The notes below the pieces were generated by a model. The model was given only the letters and a program-made list of their open reading frames with translations. It ran no database searches and was not told where the DNA came from. From DATFVJ01 sp963820395 (GTDB lineage: Bacteria; Actinomycetota; Actinomycetes; Streptosporangiales; Streptosporangiaceae), in the NCBI GenBank assembly GCA_963820395.1, contig CAWGAE010000012.1, positions 290,801 through 354,800 on the forward strand: a stretch of DNA of 64,000 nt, written 5' to 3'. The position numbers and the translations under genes are program-made. Each line of letters starts with the position of its first letter. The first letter of the stretch is position 1. Below, piece after piece: positions 43,159-52,900 of this stretch.

Positions 43159-44073
43159 ATGACGCTACTGCTCCCGGCCGCCGACGGCGTGGCCGACCAG
43201 GCACAGCGCAGCCTACCCGACGCGCGGATCGTGCGGTATGGCGAGGCGGGCGACGCGGATCTCACCGACGTCACCTTCTACTGCCTGCCCTATATGGGTG
43301 ACGGCGCAAGCGTCGAGCTCGTTGCCAGGCTGCCCCGGCTGCGTGTGCTGCAGAGCCTGAGCAGTGGCGTGGACGACGTGCTCGGCGCGGTACCTCAAGG
43401 AGTGATCCTTTGTAACGGCCGCGGGCTGCACCACGAGGAGGGTACCGCGGAACTGGCCGTCACGCTCATGCTCGCGAGCCTGCGCGAGTTGCCGCGGTTC
43501 GTGCGTCAGCAGTCCGAAGCCCGCTGGCGGCACGTCCGCACCGAGAGCATCGAGGGCAAGCGGGTCCTGCTTGTCGGCTACGGCGCGATCGGCGCCGCCA
43601 TCGAGGCGCGGCTGAGCCCGTTTGGCGCCACCGTGATCCGGGTGTCCCGCGGCCCACGCGAGGGAGTCGCACCGTTCTCCCAGCTGGCGGCGCTCGCGGC
43701 GGGCGCCGACATCATCGTGGTCTGCGTCGGGCTCACGGAAAGCACCCGCGGGCTGGTCGACGCCCGGGTCCTCGCGGCCATGCCCGCCGGTGCGCTCGTG
43801 GTCAACGTCGCTCGCGGGCCCGTTATCGACGCGGCCGCGCTCACCAGGGAACTGGAGAGCGGCCGCCTGCGCGCCGCGCTCGACGTGACCGACCCCGAAC
43901 CGCTGCCCGCGCGGCGGCCGGAGTGGATGCTGCCCAACGTGCTCGTCACTCCGCACGTCGGAGGTGACACGTTCACGTTCGCGCGCCGCGCGCCGCAGTT
44001 CGTGGCCGATCAGGCTGCGCGGCATCTGGCCGGCGAGAGGCTGCTCAACATCGTCCCGGCGCCGACCCGGTGA
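43159..44073 (+). CDS. D-isomer-specific 2-hydroxyacid dehydrogenase
   Basis: A 304-residue NAD(P)-dependent dehydrogenase. The nucleotide-binding loop is VLLVGYGAIGAAIEARL. The catalytic triad is recognisable: Arg in VVNVARGPVIDAAAL, Glu in DVTDPEPLPARRPEW and His in VLVTPHVGGDT. Substrates in the family range from glycerate and glyoxylate to phosphoglycerate; sequence does not decide. ATG 43159 is chosen over longer starts because homology begins there and a purine-rich GAAGGA lies upstream. Divergent from the cupin regulator. Confidence 0.85.
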   Translation: MTLLLPAADGVADQAQRSLPDARIVRYGEAGDADLTDVTFYCLPYMGDGASVELVARLPRLRVLQSLSSGVDDVLGAVPQGVILCNGRGLHHEEGTAELAVTLMLASLRELPRFVRQQSEARWRHVRTESIEGKRVLLVGYGAIGAAIEARLSPFGATVIRVSRGPREGVAPFSQLAALAAGADIIVVCVGLTESTRGLVDARVLAAMPAGALVVNVARGPVIDAAALTRELESGRLRAALDVTDPEPLPARRPEWMLPNVLVTPHVGGDTFTFARRAPQFVADQAARHLAGERLLNIVPAPTR

Positions 44074-44222
44074 GCTAATGGGGGCTACCGGGTCATTCCG
44101 AGCCGGACATCAGCCCCGTCCGGAAGACTCGGTTCCGGTAGCCGCTGGCGGGTGAGCACCCAAACGACACCCCGGACTCCGAGTTCTTGGGTGAGACCGT
44201 GCCGGGCCAGGCCGTCCGAGAG

Positions 44223-44354
44223 CGCAGCGGGAGTTCCGGGAGGTCGGCCCATGGGGCAGGTACGGCCGAACGGCTGCCGCGTCGCGCGCCGTCCGCGTCG
44301 CAGCGGGGGTTTCGGTGGGTCGGCCCCCGGGCAGGCACGGCCCGGTCGGCGGCA
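44223..44354. repeat. Imperfect direct repeat downstream of the STAND gene
   Basis: About 56 bases at 44223-44278 (gcagcgggagttccgggagg onward) recur in diverged form at 44299-44354 (gcagcgggggtttcggtggg onward), both followed by gtcggccc and gcaggyacggcc. Nothing else is seen in the 287-base gap between the convergent genes. Confidence 0.45.
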
Positions 44355-44360
44355 ATCGCC

Positions 44361-47300
44361 TCAGCCGACCGGGTGGGCATCCCGGCAGGGTGGGGCGTAG
44401 GGCACGCCAGGGATGTACTCGCTCCACTCGGCCCTTGTGAGCGAGTCCCCGGCCATCGCGCACACCGCGGCCGCCGCGGTCCGAGGTCCGGTGTCCCACA
44501 GCCGTACCGTCCCGTCGGCGCTGGCCGCGGCCAGGACCCGCCCGCCAGGACCGAACACGACCGAGTAGACGTGCCCGGCCGGCCCGGTGAGGTCCGCGCG
44601 CTGGACCGGTATGGAGTTACCCGAGATGCGCCATAGCCAGACCGTGCCGTCGGTGACGCCAGCGGCAAGCGTCCGCCCGTCAGAGCTGAACGCCAGCGAG
44701 CGCACACTGCCGCCGGGGCCAGTCGGCGGGCTGCGGACCGGGACCGGCCTCGCCGGGTCGGCGATGTCCCAGAGCCGGACGGTCCCGTCGGCGCTGCCGA
44801 CGGCGAGCAAGCGCCCGCCCGGGCTGAACGCCACCGAGCGGGCGTAGCTGCGCGCGGTGGTGAGCCGTGCGAGCGGAACGGGCCTTAGCAGGTTCGCGAC
44901 GTTCCATAACCGGACGGTCCCGTCGGCGCTGTCGGCGGCGAGGACGCGCCCGTTTGGATTGAAGACCGCGGAGAGGACGTCGGTGGCTGAGTCGGGGATC
45001 GCAGCGAGCGGGCGGAGGCTGGCCGCGGCGCCGATGTGCCATAGCCGCACGGTCCCGTCGGCGTCGGCTGTCGCGAGGACCTTTCCGTCGCGGCGGAAGG
45101 CCGCGAACTCGACCAGTCCTGTGGCTGAGGCGCGCGAGGGCGGGCCGAGGGGGACCGGCGCGCGCTGCCCGGCCGTGCGCCAGAGCTGGACCGAGCCGTT
45201 GCCATACCCAGCGGCGAGCAATGCGCTGTGGGGGCAGAACGCCACGGCCTTGACGAAGGTGCCAGGTACGGCGGCGGTGCCGATCGGGCTGCGGGTGGCC
45301 GCGTCCCACAGCCCGAGACCAGCGGCGCCGACCGCGAGGGTTTGCCCGTCGGGGCTGAACGACACGCTGTTGACCGGGCTGCCCGCATCCAGCACGGGCG
45401 GCGGTACCGCCCACAGCCGGACGGTGCCGTCGACGGCGCCCGTGATCAACGCACGGGTGCCATCCCAGGCGAGCGACGTAACCGGCGCGGGGTGTGGCAA
45501 CCTGAAGATGACGGCGCCGGTGGCCAGGTTCCACGCGACCGCGATGTCGTCCGTGCTTCCCGCCACAAGTACCTTTCCGTCCGGGCTGAAGGCGATCGCG
45601 TCGACCCAGTTGGCCGCGCCGGTCAGCGGTAAGCTGGCGCGGACCGGCCGCGCCGGATTGACGACGTTCCACAGCCACACGTCCTTTTCCCCGCCGCTAG
45701 CAGCCAGAATCCGGCCATCCGGGCTGAACGCGACCGCGGCGACGACGGAGCCCCGCGCGATGAGCAGGCGGCCCAGCGCGACCGGGCGGCCCAGCGCGAC
45801 CGGGCGGCCCAGCGCGACCGGGCGGCCCAGCGCGACCGGGCGGCCCAGCGCGACCGGGCGGCCCAGCGCGACCGGGTGGCCCAGCGCGACCGGGCGGCCC
45901 AGCGCGACCGGGCGGCTGGAGCCGGTCAGGCGCCACAGCTGGACCGTGCCGTCGGCACTTCCGGCGGCAAATGTCTTGCCGTCCGGGCTGAACGCGATCG
46001 ATTCCACATACCCGGCCGGACCCGTCAGCGTCGCGAGGGGGCGCGGCTGGCCGCTGCTGCTCGTTTCCCATAGCCGCACGGTTTCATCGGCGCCCCCGGC
46101 CGCGAGGACGCGGCCGTCCGGGCTGAATGCCACGCAGTAAACGGCGTTCGCAGGTCCGGTGAGCGGTGGCCCGATCGGCCGCGGCCGTCGCGGGTCGGCG
46201 GTGTCCCAGATTCGGATCCTGTGGTCCGCAGCCGCGGCCGCGAGCAGTCGTCCGCCCTGCCCGAAGGCGGCGGCGTCGAGCGCGGTCGGAAGCCGAATGG
46301 GCCGACCCAGCGGGAATGAAAGCCCCGGCCGGGCTACATCCCACAGACGCAGTGTTCCATCGTCCGCCGCGACGGCGAGGACCTTGTGATCAGGGCTCAG
46401 CGCAACGGCCCGGACGATGCCAGCCGAATCGAGCAACCGCGCCGCCGCAGGGGTGCCCGACGAGTCGAGCAGGCTCGACCGGGCCATGGTGCTAGGGGAG
46501 ATCCGGTAGGCGGCCAGGCCGAGTTGCGCGGCCACAGACACATCGTTGCCGCGGACCTCGCCGGCCAGGGCGGCCACCTCACGCGAGGCTGCGTTGTCTC
46601 GCGCGGCGCTGGCCTGCTCGCGCTGATCGAAGGCATAACCCGCGAGCGTCACGGCCGCGAGCATGGCCGCGCCCAATGCCGCGACAAGGCGGCGCAGGCG
46701 CCGGGTGCGCCGCTCCTCGCTTCTCCTCTCCGCCCGCTCGTGTGCGATGCCCGCATCCAGAAACTCCTGTTCCAGTGAGCTGAGGTCGGCCCGATCCGCC
46801 AACGAGTCCCTCGCGACGCCAAGCGTGACACCCCGCAGCAGTCCGGCGACGTCGCGGCCGCCATCCCGCCATGCGCGGGCCTCCTCGCTGATTCGATGGC
46901 GCATACGGAGCCGATCGCGGTCCGCGTCGATCCACTCATGCAGCGGGGGCCAATCGGCAAGCAGCGCCTCGTGGGTGATCTCCGCAGCGTGTTCGTCGAC
47001 GGTTATCAGGCGCCGGGCGACGAACATATTTAATGCCGCGTGGTCATTTCCCTGACTTAACTCGTCGATCGGGATGCGGCGGCGGATCGCCACGCCGTCG
47101 GTGACCTGGACAAGGCGCAGCAATAGCCGCCGTGCATCGCCGCGCTGATTGGCCGGCAGTTCGCTGTAGGCGGTCTCCGCGGCGGCGGCAATCGCCTCGC
47201 GGATGCCGCCGCTGGCTTCGTACGCGGCGACGGTTAACAGCTTGCCGCGAGACCGCTCCCAGGTGGCCAGCAATGCGTTGGACAGCAGGGCAAGCGCCCC

Positions 47301-48392
47301 GGCATCGCAGGCCGTCCCGGGCTCGCCGGTTCCGGCCTGCGGCGCCAGATCGCGCAGCAGCAGTTCGACGAGCCCATGGTCAACCTGGAGCCCGGCGAGA
47401 CGGGCCGGTTCGACGATCGCCTGGCGCAGCTGCGCCGCGGTCATCGGGCCGACCGCGATCTGGCGCGCCCGCAGGGCCCGGGCGAGCTGAGGATGGGCGA
47501 GCGCGCGGGCGTAGAAGTCGGCCCGCAGGCCGAGTACGACCATCGCCGGCCCGCAGAGCGCGCAAAGCGCTGCGATGAAGGCTTGCCTCTCGGCCTCGTC
47601 CTGGCAGTCCGTGTACGTGTCCTCGAACTGATCCACGATGAGGGCAAGGCCGGGTGGCCGGATTTTCCCGGCCAGCTCCACGCTCCGCCGCCCGGGATCC
47701 GCGCGCAGCGCTGCCTCGGCTGCTGCAGCGGCCTCGGGGGCGAGGTGCTTGGCTAACCTCGCGAGCGGGCGCGATCCCGGAGTGAAGAGTAAGGTTCGCT
47801 CCGCGCCCGCGCCCGCGCCCGGGCGGGAGCGGTTGCGCTCGCGAAGCGCTGGCATCACACCCGCGCGCAGCAGCGATGACTTGCCGGCGCCAGACGGCCC
47901 GATCACCACTACCGGGAGATCACCGGGCGCGCCGCCCGAAACGTGACCGTGCCGACTTGATCCGGTGGTCAGGCTCACGAGCAGCCGGATCAAGTCGTCG
48001 CGGCCGAAGAACCACTGGGCGTCCTCGGCCTGGAAGCTCGCCAGGCCGCGATACGGCGGGGGCGCGCCCGCGGGCCGCCGGCCTGGCGCTCGCCGGGCAC
48101 GGGCAAGCGCTTCCAGCCACTGATCGGTGACCCCAGGGTCGGCTTCGCCGCATGCTGCGAGGATCCGTGGCAGCACCGACCTGGCCGAGGCGTGCGGCAG
48201 GTGGCTGCCGGTGAAATAGTCGCCAGCGGTGCTCGGCGGGATGTCGGCCGCCGCGGCCACCTGCCGGATCGTCTTGCCTGCCCGCTCCCTGAGCAGCGTG
48301 AGCATCCGGCCGAAGTCCCGCTGGTTGGCAATGCGCCCGGGATCGGGCAGCCCAGCATGAGGTGAGTTGTCGTCCGCCAAAATCCCCCACAA
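44361..48392 (-). CDS. Giant signalling protein: XRE HTH, STAND-type ATPase, membrane helix and 14 WD40 repeats
   Basis: A 1343-residue protein. Residues 25-85 form a DNA-binding-like helix-turn-helix (TIRQVAAAADIPPSTAGDYF). PYRGLASFQAEDAQWFFGRD opens an nSTAND1 NTPase with Walker A VVIGPSGAGKSSLLRAG (about residue 160) and Walker B LALIVDQFEDTY (about 262). Near residue 605 a single hydrophobic helix (RLVAALGAAMLAAVTLAGYA) follows a basic patch. The rest holds 14 WD40 units (VAFSPDGRVLAAGGADETVR type), enough for two seven-bladed propellers. STAND proteins act as switches in signalling or stress/defence; the trigger is unknown. An 18-base tandem repeat interrupts the propeller. The start appears to be TTG 48392; a later start would cost only part of the HTH. 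Confidence 0.8.
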   Translation of the reverse strand: MWGILADDNSPHAGLPDPGRIANQRDFGRMLTLLRERAGKTIRQVAAAADIPPSTAGDYFTGSHLPHASARSVLPRILAACGEADPGVTDQWLEALARARRAPGRRPAGAPPPYRGLASFQAEDAQWFFGRDDLIRLLVSLTTGSSRHGHVSGGAPGDLPVVVIGPSGAGKSSLLRAGVMPALRERNRSRPGAGAGAERTLLFTPGSRPLARLAKHLAPEAAAAAEAALRADPGRRSVELAGKIRPPGLALIVDQFEDTYTDCQDEAERQAFIAALCALCGPAMVVLGLRADFYARALAHPQLARALRARQIAVGPMTAAQLRQAIVEPARLAGLQVDHGLVELLLRDLAPQAGTGEPGTACDAGALALLSNALLATWERSRGKLLTVAAYEASGGIREAIAAAAETAYSELPANQRGDARRLLLRLVQVTDGVAIRRRIPIDELSQGNDHAALNMFVARRLITVDEHAAEITHEALLADWPPLHEWIDADRDRLRMRHRISEEARAWRDGGRDVAGLLRGVTLGVARDSLADRADLSSLEQEFLDAGIAHERAERRSEERRTRRLRRLVAALGAAMLAAVTLAGYAFDQREQASAARDNAASREVAALAGEVRGNDVSVAAQLGLAAYRISPSTMARSSLLDSSGTPAAARLLDSAGIVRAVALSPDHKVLAVAADDGTLRLWDVARPGLSFPLGRPIRLPTALDAAAFGQGGRLLAAAAADHRIRIWDTADPRRPRPIGPPLTGPANAVYCVAFSPDGRVLAAGGADETVRLWETSSSGQPRPLATLTGPAGYVESIAFSPDGKTFAAGSADGTVQLWRLTGSSRPVALGRPVALGHPVALGRPVALGRPVALGRPVALGRPVALGRPVALGRLLIARGSVVAAVAFSPDGRILAASGGEKDVWLWNVVNPARPVRASLPLTGAANWVDAIAFSPDGKVLVAGSTDDIAVAWNLATGAVIFRLPHPAPVTSLAWDGTRALITGAVDGTVRLWAVPPPVLDAGSPVNSVSFSPDGQTLAVGAAGLGLWDAATRSPIGTAAVPGTFVKAVAFCPHSALLAAGYGNGSVQLWRTAGQRAPVPLGPPSRASATGLVEFAAFRRDGKVLATADADGTVRLWHIGAAASLRPLAAIPDSATDVLSAVFNPNGRVLAADSADGTVRLWNVANLLRPVPLARLTTARSYARSVAFSPGGRLLAVGSADGTVRLWDIADPARPVPVRSPPTGPGGSVRSLAFSSDGRTLAAGVTDGTVWLWRISGNSIPVQRADLTGPAGHVYSVVFGPGGRVLAAASADGTVRLWDTGPRTAAAAVCAMAGDSLTRAEWSEYIPGVPYAPPCRDAHPVG
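45769..45912. repeat. Eight tandem 18-base repeats inside the WD40 region
   Basis: Eight copies of cggcccagcgcgaccggg (one with a single change) encode PVALGR on the minus strand. They sit in the loop between two WD40 blades, where other blades have only 5-12 residues, so they add about 40 residues without breaking frame. Confidence 0.9.
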
Positions 48393-48765
48393 ACCCGTGG
48401 AACGGTTCGCCTTCTAGGACTCTACGCCTAGTGCCCGGCGAATTGCGTTGAGTTAGTGAGAATGTTCCGTCGAGTCGTTGCCTTGTCCGAGGTTGTCCGG
48501 GGAGTGCGCTGGCTGTTCCAGCCGATCCGCGCTGAGGTCACACTGGCGAGGTCAGCGAAGGCCCGGGTGCCACGGGCCTTCGCTGACTCAGGGCTAAATG
48601 GGAGGGAGCACAGAGAGGGCGGGAGCTAAAGGCTAGCTAAAGGGGAGACGCCGCGGTCAATGGGGGGTCGCGCGCCAACGGGGGAGCCGCCGCGCTCAAC
48701 GGGGAGTCTGCGCTCGAGGAAGTCGGCGGATAAGGGGAGTCGGCCGGGATAGGGGGCGTCGGCGG
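48393..48765. other. Non-coding region upstream of the STAND gene
   Basis: No gene is supported. It contains a 15-bp perfect hairpin (48551-48587) and a G-rich stretch with repeated gggga(g) words (48600-48770). It must hold the promoters of the divergent STAND and small membrane protein genes. Confidence 0.45.
48551..48587. promoter_or_regulatory. Perfect 15-bp hairpin 160 bases upstream of the STAND gene
   Basis: GTCAGCGAAGGCCCG (48551-48565) pairs perfectly with CGGGCCTTCGCTGAC (48573-48587) across a 7-base loop. It lies between divergent genes, where a terminator is not expected. It could be an operator, a small-RNA terminator or a cruciform. Confidence 0.5.
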
Positions 48766-48984
48766 ATGTTGGTCTTGTGGATCATCGCCGTAGTAGGTGG
48801 GTTTGGTTACTTGATCTCACTGCACGTGCATCCTTACACCCGGTGCCATTGGTGCCACGGCGGTGGACGGCATCGGGGCATGTTGTACGGTTACGCGACC
48901 CGTGCGTGCGGCCATTGCGGTGGCAACGGCCGGCAGTTACGCTTCGGTGCTCGCCTTTTCCTTGGCGGCACCGAACGGAAGTGA
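48766..48984 (+). CDS. Small membrane-anchored Cys-rich protein
   Basis: A 72-residue protein: one hydrophobic segment (LVLWIIAVVGGFGYLISL), then two CxxCxGxG-like knuckles, RCHWCHGGGRHRG and ACGHCGGNGRQ, in a DnaJ-type zinc-finger arrangement. Small proteins of this layout occur in actinomycetes, so I take it as real. The ATG has no strong ribosome site (gg-rich upstream). Function unknown; a membrane-tethered zinc protein interacting with unfolded proteins or RNA is possible. Confidence 0.6.
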   Translation: MLVLWIIAVVGGFGYLISLHVHPYTRCHWCHGGGRHRGMLYGYATRACGHCGGNGRQLRFGARLFLGGTERK

Positions 48985-49221
48985 CGCACGGGCTGTCGCG
49001 TGTCGGGCGGCCGGGCAGCCCGGACGGCCTCAACGGTAGCGGCGCAGCGGGCGGACCGTGCCGGACGGTCTGCCAGAGGGGCTGCCGCGTGGCCTCGCGA
49101 GCCTGTTGAATGTGTTGAGCGGCGGTGGCGGCGACCTTCTCATGAGATGGCGGTCGAATCTACGCGGTATCGACGGAGAATCCACCGCGATCGCGAAGAC
49201 TAGGACGGCGGTGGGAGTGGC

Positions 49222-49974
49222 ATGCTTACCTGGTGGCTCGCGCGAACTGAGCAGCAGCTTCCTCCCATGCCGCCCACGGACGGCTGGCTGACCGACGCCG
49301 AACGCAGCCGTGCCGGTCAGCTCTCCTACACCAAGCGGCGAACGGACTTCCTGCTCGGCCGATGGACACTCAAGCTCGCCGTCGCGGGCGTACTCGGCTG
49401 GCCGGACGAGCCGCCGGTGCTGGCACGGATCGAGGGGCGCACCGCCCCGGACGGCGCGCCGGAACTGCACGTGGACGGGCAGCGCGCGGCCCGCGGGGTC
49501 TCGCTGAGCGACCGGGCGGGGTGCGCCGTCTGCCTGGTAACCGCCGATCCCGCCGATGTTGGCTGCGATATCGAGATCGTGGAACCGCGAAGCGCCGCGT
49601 TCGTGGAGGATTATCTGACCGAGCCCGAGGCGCGGTTCGTTACCGCGGCCGGCGAGGCGCGCGACATGGCCGCCAACCTTTTCTGGTCGGCGAAGGAGAG
49701 CGCGCTCAAGGTGCTGCGCACCGGCCTGCGGCGGGATACCCGCTCGGTCGAGGTGACCGTGGCGGACCTTCAGCCGCCGGAATTCACCTGGTCGCCGCTT
49801 GAGGTCCGCACCGTAGAGGGCCCCGTCTTCCCCGGCTGGTGGCGGCGAAGCGGACCGTTCCTTTTCACCGCCTGCGCACGCGACGACGGCCCGCCCCCCG
49901 CCGCGCTCGAGCCCGCTTCACCATTGGACGAGGCGGTCCCGTCGCACGGCTGGATGGACCGCCCCCGCACATAG
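49222..49974 (+). CDS. 4'-phosphopantetheinyl transferase (Sfp type)
   Basis: A 250-residue Sfp/Gsp-superfamily enzyme, which moves phosphopantetheine from CoA onto carrier proteins. VGCDIEIVEP holds the Mg-binding Asp-Glu pair and FWSAKESALKVL the catalytic Glu/Lys of the last motif. GRWTLKLAVA is the N-terminal signature. The P1 motif, usually SLSHxxG, reads SLSDRAG, with Asp for the CoA-contacting His. It ends tail-to-tail with the carboxylase gene, within 22 bases, and is the obvious candidate to modify the tandem carrier domains of the nearby megasynthase. Those domains have Thr instead of Ser at the attachment site, so the pairing is worth testing. Confidence 0.85.
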   Translation: MLTWWLARTEQQLPPMPPTDGWLTDAERSRAGQLSYTKRRTDFLLGRWTLKLAVAGVLGWPDEPPVLARIEGRTAPDGAPELHVDGQRAARGVSLSDRAGCAVCLVTADPADVGCDIEIVEPRSAAFVEDYLTEPEARFVTAAGEARDMAANLFWSAKESALKVLRTGLRRDTRSVEVTVADLQPPEFTWSPLEVRTVEGPVFPGWWRRSGPFLFTACARDDGPPPAALEPASPLDEAVPSHGWMDRPRT

Positions 49975-49991
49975 GCGGGGGCGGTCCATCC
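49952..49991. terminator. Bidirectional hairpin terminator between PPTase and carboxylase genes
   Basis: GGATGGACCGCCCCCGC (49952-49968) pairs perfectly with GCGGGGGCGGTCCATCC (49975-49991), with a 6-base loop that contains the PPTase stop codon. The stem uses the last codons of the PPTase gene and sits exactly between two converging genes. Confidence 0.8.
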
Positions 49992-49995
49992 TCGT

Positions 49996-52900
49996 TTAGC
50001 GCGACCCTACCGCGGCGGCGTCGGGCTGCTGGGCGTCAAGCCGCCGTTCCAGCGCACCGATGATGAACGGCCGTAGCTCGGAGCCCGGGATGATCTGGTG
50101 GACGGATCCCACCTGCATCGCGCGCTTGATGTCGTGGATGGCGTCGAATTCGTCGGCGGCCTCTTTGAGCTTCTCGGCCCTGACAGTCTTCATGGTGTCG
50201 GCGAGTTCCTGGCTAAGCTCCGCCACGGCTTCGCCTGACGCGGCCGCGAGTTGCGTGCGCAGCTCCGCCACCCGCGGATCCTTCTCGGTCCTCTTCAGGA
50301 CATCGCGCACGAGCACGACTCCGGCGGCCGGCGCGCCGCCGATCACCGAGGCGTAGGAGCCGACCACAGCGGCGGACTCCATGTTGTCTTGCAGCCGGTT
50401 GGAGAACACAACGAACGCGCCACCGTGGTAACGGGACACCACGATGAAGACGATCGGGCCGCGGAAGTTGGTGACCGCCCGGCCGATCTCCGCTCCATAC
50501 TCGAGCTGCCATTTGCGCATGCTCTCCGGCGAGCCGTCGAACCCGCTGAGGTTGGCGAGCACGACGAGCGGGCGGTTGCCGCTCGCGGCGTTGATGGCCC
50601 GCGCCACCTTGCGCGAGGACTGCGGGAACAGCGTGCCGGACGTCCAGTTCGGCGGCCCGTCCCCCGGGAGGAACCCGGCGCGGGCAAGGTTCTGCGACTC
50701 AAACCCGATAAGGCAGACCGGTATCCCACCGATGCGGGACTCCCAGACAATGGCGTTCTCGGCATCGTGCCACCGCGCCCAGCGCTCGAACGGCTCGTTA
50801 TCGGTATCCGAGACTGCCCGCATCACCGAGCGCATGTCGAACGGCTTCTTGCGCTCCCCGTTCAGCTCGGCAGAAAAGACGTCCCCGACCCGCTCGAAAT
50901 CCGAGCCTTCGACCTTCCGGTGCGGCGAGGCGGACACGTCACGGTCGAACGGATCGCTGGTGGCCGCCCGCCGGGGGTGCGGCTCACCCGGGACCACGTA
51001 GGTGTTGTCGTAGTACCGCAGCAGCAGCGCGCACGCGTCGGCCAGGGTCGGCGCCCAGAACTGCCCCTGGCCGTTCGGCCCCATGATCCGTTCGAAGCCA
51101 CCGATACCCAGGTTGTCCTCCGCGGAGACCCCGCCGGAAAAGTCGAGCGCGCCCTTGCCCGTCAGCACCATGGCGCTCACCGGCGTCATGATCAAGATCC
51201 CACGCGTGTGCATGAGCATCGTGGACTCGGCGTCCCAGTAGGGCTGTGCGCCGACGTTGATCCCGGTGACGACGATGTTGACCTCGCCGCCCGCCTGGGT
51301 GAACTCGACGATGCGGCGCAGCACGGCGGCGATCCAGTCCATGTTCTCTGTGCCGCTGTCCCAGGCGATGCGGGCACCAGAGGACAGCGCGTACCATTCC
51401 AGGGGCACCTGCATCTGTTCGGCGAGACTAAGCGCGGCAATGATGCGCCGGCACTCCGCCTCGGCGAGGTTGCCAAGGCCCATCGTCGGGTCACCGAGGA
51501 CGGCCACCCTGCGGATGCCCTCGGGCACCAGCTCGGTGTAATTGGTGATCACTCCGACGACGATCGCCGACTTGTTGTGGCCATACTGCCGGTCGACAGG
51601 CACGAGCCGCTCGCCGGTGTCGTCGAGGTCGTACTCGGTGAACTCGCCGGACGGGAAGTCCGCGTCGGCGCCCACCGGTGGTGTGAGCATGCGGATGAGC
51701 TCATACGGATATGGCGCGCCGATCCGCAGTGACCGCAGCACCTTCTGCTTGTACTCGGTCACCGGCCGGATCGGTTGTTCAAGCCGCGGCCGTACCCGCA
51801 CCGTGACCGCCCGGTCGGCCACGTTTTCGATATCGAGCACCGCGTCGCGGACTTCGCCGGTCGCCGCGTCCGCAGTCTGGATCCGTACCGATACCTTCTC
51901 CAGGCCGAGGCCGATCGCCATCGGCGCCAGTTCGTGGGCAAGCCTGCGCCAGGTCCCTGTGGGGATGTCCCAGATCGGGCGGACGTAGAGCACCACCCGG
52001 TTGCTCAGCGGCCGCTGCTTCGGCGGCCGGCGGGCGAGATGGTGGCGGATGTCAGCGAGCGCTTGGGCGAGCGTTCCTTCCAGGTGCGGGATGCCGATGA
52101 CCCGGCCCGCCGAGTCGCGGGCGGGGGTGAGGTCACGGACCTCCGCGATCGCGATCAGCCGTTCGTCCTTGGGGTTTTGATGAGCGACCGCGTGGTACAG
52201 GTAGATGTCCTCGGCGCCCGGCAGCCGCTCCAGCTTGAAGTTGGACAGCCGCCACAGGTTGAGACGCTCCGCGAGCATCGGATGCAGGTTGCGGTAGAGC
52301 AGATCCTCGGTAAATCCGTCTTCTGACCCGGTGTAGGTGAAGTGCTGCGTGCGCAGATGCTCCTCGGCGTGGTCCACGTCGGCGAGCTCGCTCGTGACGG
52401 TGATGTCGAAGCGGTCAAGCCGACGGCCGAAGTCGGCCTGCGCCAGCAGTCCGGCGATCTCGGCGGACATCGCATCGGCTTCGATCCATGGGCCGGTCCG
52501 CCAGGATTCGACATCGACGACTACCTGCTCGCCCTCGGGGATCGCGCTGAGGTGGCCCCGCAGCTCACCGGCGAACGCGGGCAGGTCCTCGAGCGGGACG
52601 TACGCGCTGACCAGGTGAACGTCGGCGGTGACGGTGCCGTCGGGGCCGTCGGTTCCCTCGTGGTAGCGGGCCAGGCAGGTCAGGTACCGCCCGAAGGTTT
52701 CGCTTCGCAGGCTGGTCAGGTCCCGGATCCGGTAGAACCGGCGGGCCCGGACCTCGAGCAGCCGCGCCCGGGTCGACCGGTCCGCGGTGCGGTAGCGGTC
52801 GCGCAGCACCGCACGCATCGGCTGCGGGCACTCGACCAGGCTGGCGGTCAGCTCGGCGTACCGCTTGTCGGACGGGTGCCCGGCAAGCTCGTCGAGGTAG

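Noticed and set aside
45769..45912. Regular short repeats considered as a CRISPR array
   Set aside because: The 18-base units are contiguous with no spacers and lie in frame within the WD40 gene.
50251..51732. Long plus-strand frame antisense to the carboxylase
   Set aside because: Composition is rich in Arg, His, Gly and Val with no motif, and the opposite strand carries the carboxyltransferase domain.
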